From NCBI GenBank assembly GCA_963752815.1, contig CAVVZI010000013.1, forward strand, positions 1 to 64,000: a stretch of 64,000 bases of DNA, given 5' to 3'. The translations under genes were made by a program, and so were the position numbers. Below the pieces are notes generated by a model that was given only the letters and a program-made list of their open reading frames with translations, was not told the DNA's origin and searched no databases. The stretch's first letter is position 1. The number at the start of each line of letters is the position of its first letter. Of this stretch, positions 60,911 to 64,000 are shown in pieces. Origin of the DNA: Sva-07 sp963752815. GTDB taxonomy: Bacteria > Actinomycetota > Acidimicrobiia > Acidimicrobiales > Ilumatobacteraceae.

Positions 60911-61909
60911 TCAGTACGTCTCGACGAGGTCGCTCAGCCGACGCCGCACCGCCGGCGCGAAGTCGATCGGGGTGAGCCCGAGGTGGACCACCACGAGTTC
61001 CTTGTCGGGCACGACGATCGTGAACTGCCCCTGGTACCCGTGGCACGACAGGCTCCCCGGGAACTGCGGCCACATCCACCAGTGCCGGCCGTAGTCGAAA
61101 CCGCTCTCGGCGTCGTGGGCCACCTTCGTGCGGGCGTGGTCGAGCCAGCCTGCGGGCAGGATGCGCTCCCCGTCGCCCGAGCCGGTGACGCCGTCGTGCC
61201 GGTAGAGCTCGCCGAAGCGGGCGAAGTCGCGGGCGGTCGCGTAGACGTAGGACGAGCCGACGAAGTCACCGGCCTCGTCGAACTTCGGGATCGCCGACGC
61301 CATCCCGCACGGGACGAACAGCCGCTCGGTCAGGTAGCGCTCGACGGCCTGCTGCCGCGCCGCGGGATCGCCACCCGGCGCGCCGGTCAGCACGTCGCCG
61401 ATGATGCGGCAGAGGATGTTGGTGGTTCCCGACGAGTAACTCCACACCTCGCCGGGCGGGTGATCGAGCGGTTGCGCCGCGGCGTACGCGGCGTGGCTCG
61501 GGTCGGTGCCGCCGAAGAGCATCTCGATGCAGTTCGACGTCTGTTCGTCGACGTAGTCCTCGACGAAATGGAGGCCCGATCGCATCTCGAGCAGGTCGAG
61601 GATCGTGATCGCTTCCTTGGCGGTCCCCCGCCACTCGGGGACGGGCGCCGGCGAGGCGACATCGAGGCGCCCATCGGCGACGAGCAGCCCGATCACGGCG
61701 TGGGTGATCGACTTCGCCATGCTCCACGAGATCAACGTCGTGTCGGCGTCGACGGCCTGTTCGGGCTCGAAGGCGTTGGCCGGCTTGGTTCCGTACTGTT
61801 CGGCCACGACCGCTCCACGCTGCATCACGACAACGGCCAGCGAGATGCCCTCGTCGGCCGGACGGGTGAAGAACCCGTCGAGCTGTGCGTCGACGCTGGG
61901 CGTGATCAC
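60911..61909 (-). CDS. class C beta-lactamase-fold serine hydrolase
   Basis: 332 residues, GTG 61909 (ITPSVDAQLDGFFTRPADEG). SxxK in TTLISWSMAKSITHAVIGLL, Tyr-x-Ser in GEVWSYSSGTTNILCRIIG, and a third motif region GRHWWMWPQFPGSLSCHGYQ with HGYQGQ. No signal peptide: likely cytoplasmic 6-aminohexanoate-dimer-hydrolase/esterase type and not a resistance enzyme. Ends four bases before the YbhN-like gene start. Confidence 0.85.
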   Translation of the reverse strand: MITPSVDAQLDGFFTRPADEGISLAVVVMQRGAVVAEQYGTKPANAFEPEQAVDADTTLISWSMAKSITHAVIGLLVADGRLDVASPAPVPEWRGTAKEAITILDLLEMRSGLHFVEDYVDEQTSNCIEMLFGGTDPSHAAYAAAQPLDHPPGEVWSYSSGTTNILCRIIGDVLTGAPGGDPAARQQAVERYLTERLFVPCGMASAIPKFDEAGDFVGSSYVYATARDFARFGELYRHDGVTGSGDGERILPAGWLDHARTKVAHDAESGFDYGRHWWMWPQFPGSLSCHGYQGQFTIVVPDKELVVVHLGLTPIDFAPAVRRRLSDLVETY

Positions 61910-61913
61910 GGAA

Positions 61914-63050
61914 TCACGTTATCCCTGACCGCCGAGATGGGCCGACGAGATGATCAGCGAGGTCTCCGAGCCCGTCGACGTCGTGCACGTCGACCGCCCG
62001 CAACGCGAGTTCGACCACGGGCGCGGCGCCGGCGAGCCGCACGAGCGCGGCCAATTCGGCTCGTTCGGCCAGGGCGAGGCGACGGAGGTCGTCGTGCCAG
62101 GCGACGTGGTCGGCGAGCGGGCCGGGCCCGATATCGGTCAGGGCGTCGTCGTCGAGTTCGTCGGGCAGCGGATGGATCAGGTTGATGACGACGCCGCCGA
62201 ACGGGAACCGTCCGGCGCGCAATGCGTCGACCAGGTGCTCGGCCTCGCCGATCGCCTCGGCCCGCGGGCTCGACACCACCACGAACGTCGCCTCGTCCGA
62301 GCGCAGCAACGTCGACACCTCGCTCGCCCGGCGGCGCAGGCCCGGCTCGATGTTGGCGAGCGACCGGAAGAACTCCATCGTGTCCTCGACGATCTGCGGG
62401 CCGGCGAGACGGCGCACCGCCCACAGGAACATCGACGCGGCGGCGTTGGTCACCTTGGCGAACGTGCGCTGGGTGATCGTGAGGGCGCGATACACCGGGT
62501 GACTGAGGAAGCCGACGAGCCGGTCGGGTGCTTCGAGCAGGTCGATGGCGTGCCGCGACGGTGGCGTGTCGACGATCACGAGATCCCACTCGCCGCTCGT
62601 GTGCAGTTCGTGGAGCCGCTCGATCGCCATGTACTCCTGCGCGCCCGACAGTGATCCGGAGATCGCCCGGTACACGGGGTTGGCGAGCAGGGCCTCGGCC
62701 TGCTGCGGGCTCGACGCCTGCTCGCGCACCAGCCGGTCGAACGTCGACGCCGCGTCGAGCATGAGCGCCCACAGCTCGCCCTTGCCCGTCTCGCCGACGC
62801 CGGTGACGTGGTGCGGGTCGTCGGCGGACGCGTCGAGTTCGAGGCCGAGCGCCTCGGCCAGGCGGCGCGCCGGATCGACCGTGACGACGACGACGCGACG
62901 TCCGGCTCGTGCGGCCGCCACCCCGAGCGCGGCCGCGGTGGTCGTCTTGCCGACCCCGCCCGGCCCACAGGTGACCAGCAACGACGCGCCGCTCACGGCG
63001 GCGGCGAGCGAACCCTGCGACCGGGCCTCGTCCGTCGATGCCTGGCTCAC
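61914..63050 (-). CDS. ArsA/Get3-like ATPase, subunit B (P-loop Lys present, signature Lys absent)
   Basis: 378 residues, GTG 63050 overlapping the stop of subunit A (GTGA). Deviant Walker A reads LLVTCGPGGVGKTTTAAALG: the P-loop Lys is present but the signature Lys (GK at the start of the loop) is Pro. Walker B-like part VIVDTPPSRHAIDLLEAPDR; VVVVTVDPARRLAEALGLEL is Switch I. It resembles Rv3680 (BagB) of Mycobacterium tuberculosis. Pairs with the upstream gene in a two-subunit ATPase. Confidence 0.85.
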   Translation of the reverse strand: MSQASTDEARSQGSLAAAVSGASLLVTCGPGGVGKTTTAAALGVAAARAGRRVVVVTVDPARRLAEALGLELDASADDPHHVTGVGETGKGELWALMLDAASTFDRLVREQASSPQQAEALLANPVYRAISGSLSGAQEYMAIERLHELHTSGEWDLVIVDTPPSRHAIDLLEAPDRLVGFLSHPVYRALTITQRTFAKVTNAAASMFLWAVRRLAGPQIVEDTMEFFRSLANIEPGLRRRASEVSTLLRSDEATFVVVSSPRAEAIGEAEHLVDALRAGRFPFGGVVINLIHPLPDELDDDALTDIGPGPLADHVAWHDDLRRLALAERAELAALVRLAGAAPVVELALRAVDVHDVDGLGDLADHLVGPSRRSGIT

Positions 63051-63982
63051 TGGTCCACCAGTGCGTCGGCGAGTTCGGACAGGTCCGCGCGACCGAGATC
63101 GGTGATGGTCAGGCGGGGCAGTGTGATCACGTCGGCATCGAGCGCGGAGCGCAAGCGAGCGATCTGCGACCGCTGCTGGTCGAGACGGGCCCGGCCGAAC
63201 GCCGCCGACGAGTCGAGCGTCCGCTTCGACGCGGCCGACAGCTTCACCGACTGCGACCGCGCCGCGACGGCGGGCGACTTGTCGAGCCCGGCACGATCGG
63301 GCCAGCACGAGTTGACCACGAGCGGCAGCAGATCGATGCCCAGCTCACCACCCACCTCCGCCGCCAGTTCGAGGCCCTCCGTGACGGGGGTGACCTCGGG
63401 CAGCACGACGATCATCGCCCGGCAGCGAGCGGGGTCGGTCAGCATCGCGTTCACCTCCTCGGCCTGTTCGCGGATCGGGCCGGACTGCACCACGTCGGAG
63501 AGACCGGTGGCCGATCGCAGGAACGGGGCGGCGTGGCCGGCGGGCGGTGCGTCGACGACGATGAGGTCGGCCGCCCGCTCGCGCTCGAGTTCCTTGATCT
63601 TGCCGAGCACGAGGAGATGTTGGAGCCCGGGGGTCGCCGCGGCGATCATCGGCAGCGACGCGGCCGACGCGGCGCGGCGCAACAGCCCGCCGACGCCCCG
63701 CAGATCGAGGTAGTCACCGAATGCCTGGTCGACCGGGATCGTCCGGCCACGCACCTGGCCGGCACCAGCGACCCGTTGCAGGATGCGATCGGTGTCGTCG
63801 AGCGGGCGGCCGCCGAGCAGCGTTCCCATCCCGGGTCGCCCGTCGACCGCGACGAACAGCACGTCGGCACCATCGCGTGCGGCGGCGAGCGCGTAGGCCG
63901 CGGCGACCGTCGATGATCCGACACCGCCCTTGCCGGCGACGACCGCGACGTGCGTGCTCGTCAACCAGGCCGGGTCGGTCAT
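63047..63982 (-). CDS. ArsA/Get3-like ATPase, subunit A (signature Lys present, P-loop Lys replaced by Ser)
   Basis: 311 residues from MTDPAWLTSTHVAVVAGKGG. The Walker A loop is GKGGVGSSTVAAAYALAAAR: the first (signature) Lys is kept, but the P-loop Lys before ST is Ser (codon TCA, more than one base away from Lys). VLFVAVDGRPGMGTLLGGRP, YLDLRGVGGLLRRAASAASL, ATPGLQHLLVLGKIKELERE and LIVVDAPPAGHAAPFLRSAT match Rv3679 (BagA). Upstream neighbour outside the window. Role in Actinobacteria: Get3-like or stress-related; not settled. Confidence 0.85.
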   Translation of the reverse strand: MTDPAWLTSTHVAVVAGKGGVGSSTVAAAYALAAARDGADVLFVAVDGRPGMGTLLGGRPLDDTDRILQRVAGAGQVRGRTIPVDQAFGDYLDLRGVGGLLRRAASAASLPMIAAATPGLQHLLVLGKIKELERERAADLIVVDAPPAGHAAPFLRSATGLSDVVQSGPIREQAEEVNAMLTDPARCRAMIVVLPEVTPVTEGLELAAEVGGELGIDLLPLVVNSCWPDRAGLDKSPAVAARSQSVKLSAASKRTLDSSAAFGRARLDQQRSQIARLRSALDADVITLPRLTITDLGRADLSELADALVDQ

Positions 63983-64000
63983 CCGGGAGACGGTACCGGC

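Noticed and set aside
1..64000. tRNA, rRNA, CRISPR array, insertion sequence with DDE transposase, prophage, replication origin
   Set aside because: Looked for T-loop-like, repeat-spacer, transposase and integrase signals and DnaA-box clusters; none was convincing. The only transposase-type gene is the RAYT.

Overview
The window is GC-rich and looks like two unrelated bacterial genomes joined near position 10,960-11,010. Bases 1 to about 10,960 carry genes of a diderm, Acidobacteria-like organism: metG, larC, radC, a DUF4398 lipoprotein, dapF, a methyltransferase, an SGNH-like protein, a secreted lipoprotein, an outer-membrane beta-barrel fragment, a DegT aminotransferase and a NeuD-like acyltransferase. 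Nearly every one of these genes is broken by one or more single-base indels while the protein sequence continues in another frame, as expected of a thinly covered or unpolished long-read assembly. Taxonomy is inferred from gene content only.

From about 11,010 to 64,000 the content is actinobacterial, most like Acidimicrobiia (Ilumatobacter-type): GTG starts, many stop/start overlaps, mycothiol-dependent enzyme families, 13E12-type HNH protein, UGSC family, paired ArsA-like ATPases. About a quarter of genes here also carry an apparent indel. Layout: galE 3' half; hydrolase; PiT phosphate transport operon (13.0-14.8 kb); secreted Tat protein; two toxin-antitoxin pairs (16.9-17.4 and 18.8-19.5 kb) around an acyl-CoA dehydrogenase; glycosyltransferase; a small RHH-VOC-methyltransferase operon (21.5-22.9 kb); a sugar ABC importer (26.5-29.9 kb) and xylose isomerase (36.1 kb), which together suggest xylose use; an FG-GAP/UnbV protein coupled to an RnfD/NqrB-like membrane protein (30.1-33.4 kb); a RAYT transposase flanked by inverted palindromes (37.5-38.4 kb).

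The Fe-S assembly (SUF) system is split into three transcription units: sufC1-sufS-sufU-thioesterase (38.5-41.7 kb, +), sufD-Rieske-sufC2 (46.0-43.6 kb, -) and sufB (49.0-47.6 kb, -). All three share a near-palindromic operator 33-40 bases before the first start codon, so they look like one regulon in spite of the split.

From 49 kb on: ferredoxin, oligopeptidase B-like peptidase, MauE-like protein, metallo-hydrolase, then a two-gene UGSC system whose second gene has an in-frame UGA followed by a bacterial SECIS-like hairpin (a selenoprotein). The right end has two CitE/malyl-CoA lyase family genes, a DUF559 protein, MutY, a MaoC hydratase, a LPG-synthase-type membrane protein, a serine hydrolase and two ArsA/Get3-like ATPases with complementary defects in their nucleotide-binding loops. 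Several families of dispersed intergenic palindromes lie between genes throughout this part. No tRNA, rRNA or CRISPR array was recognised.
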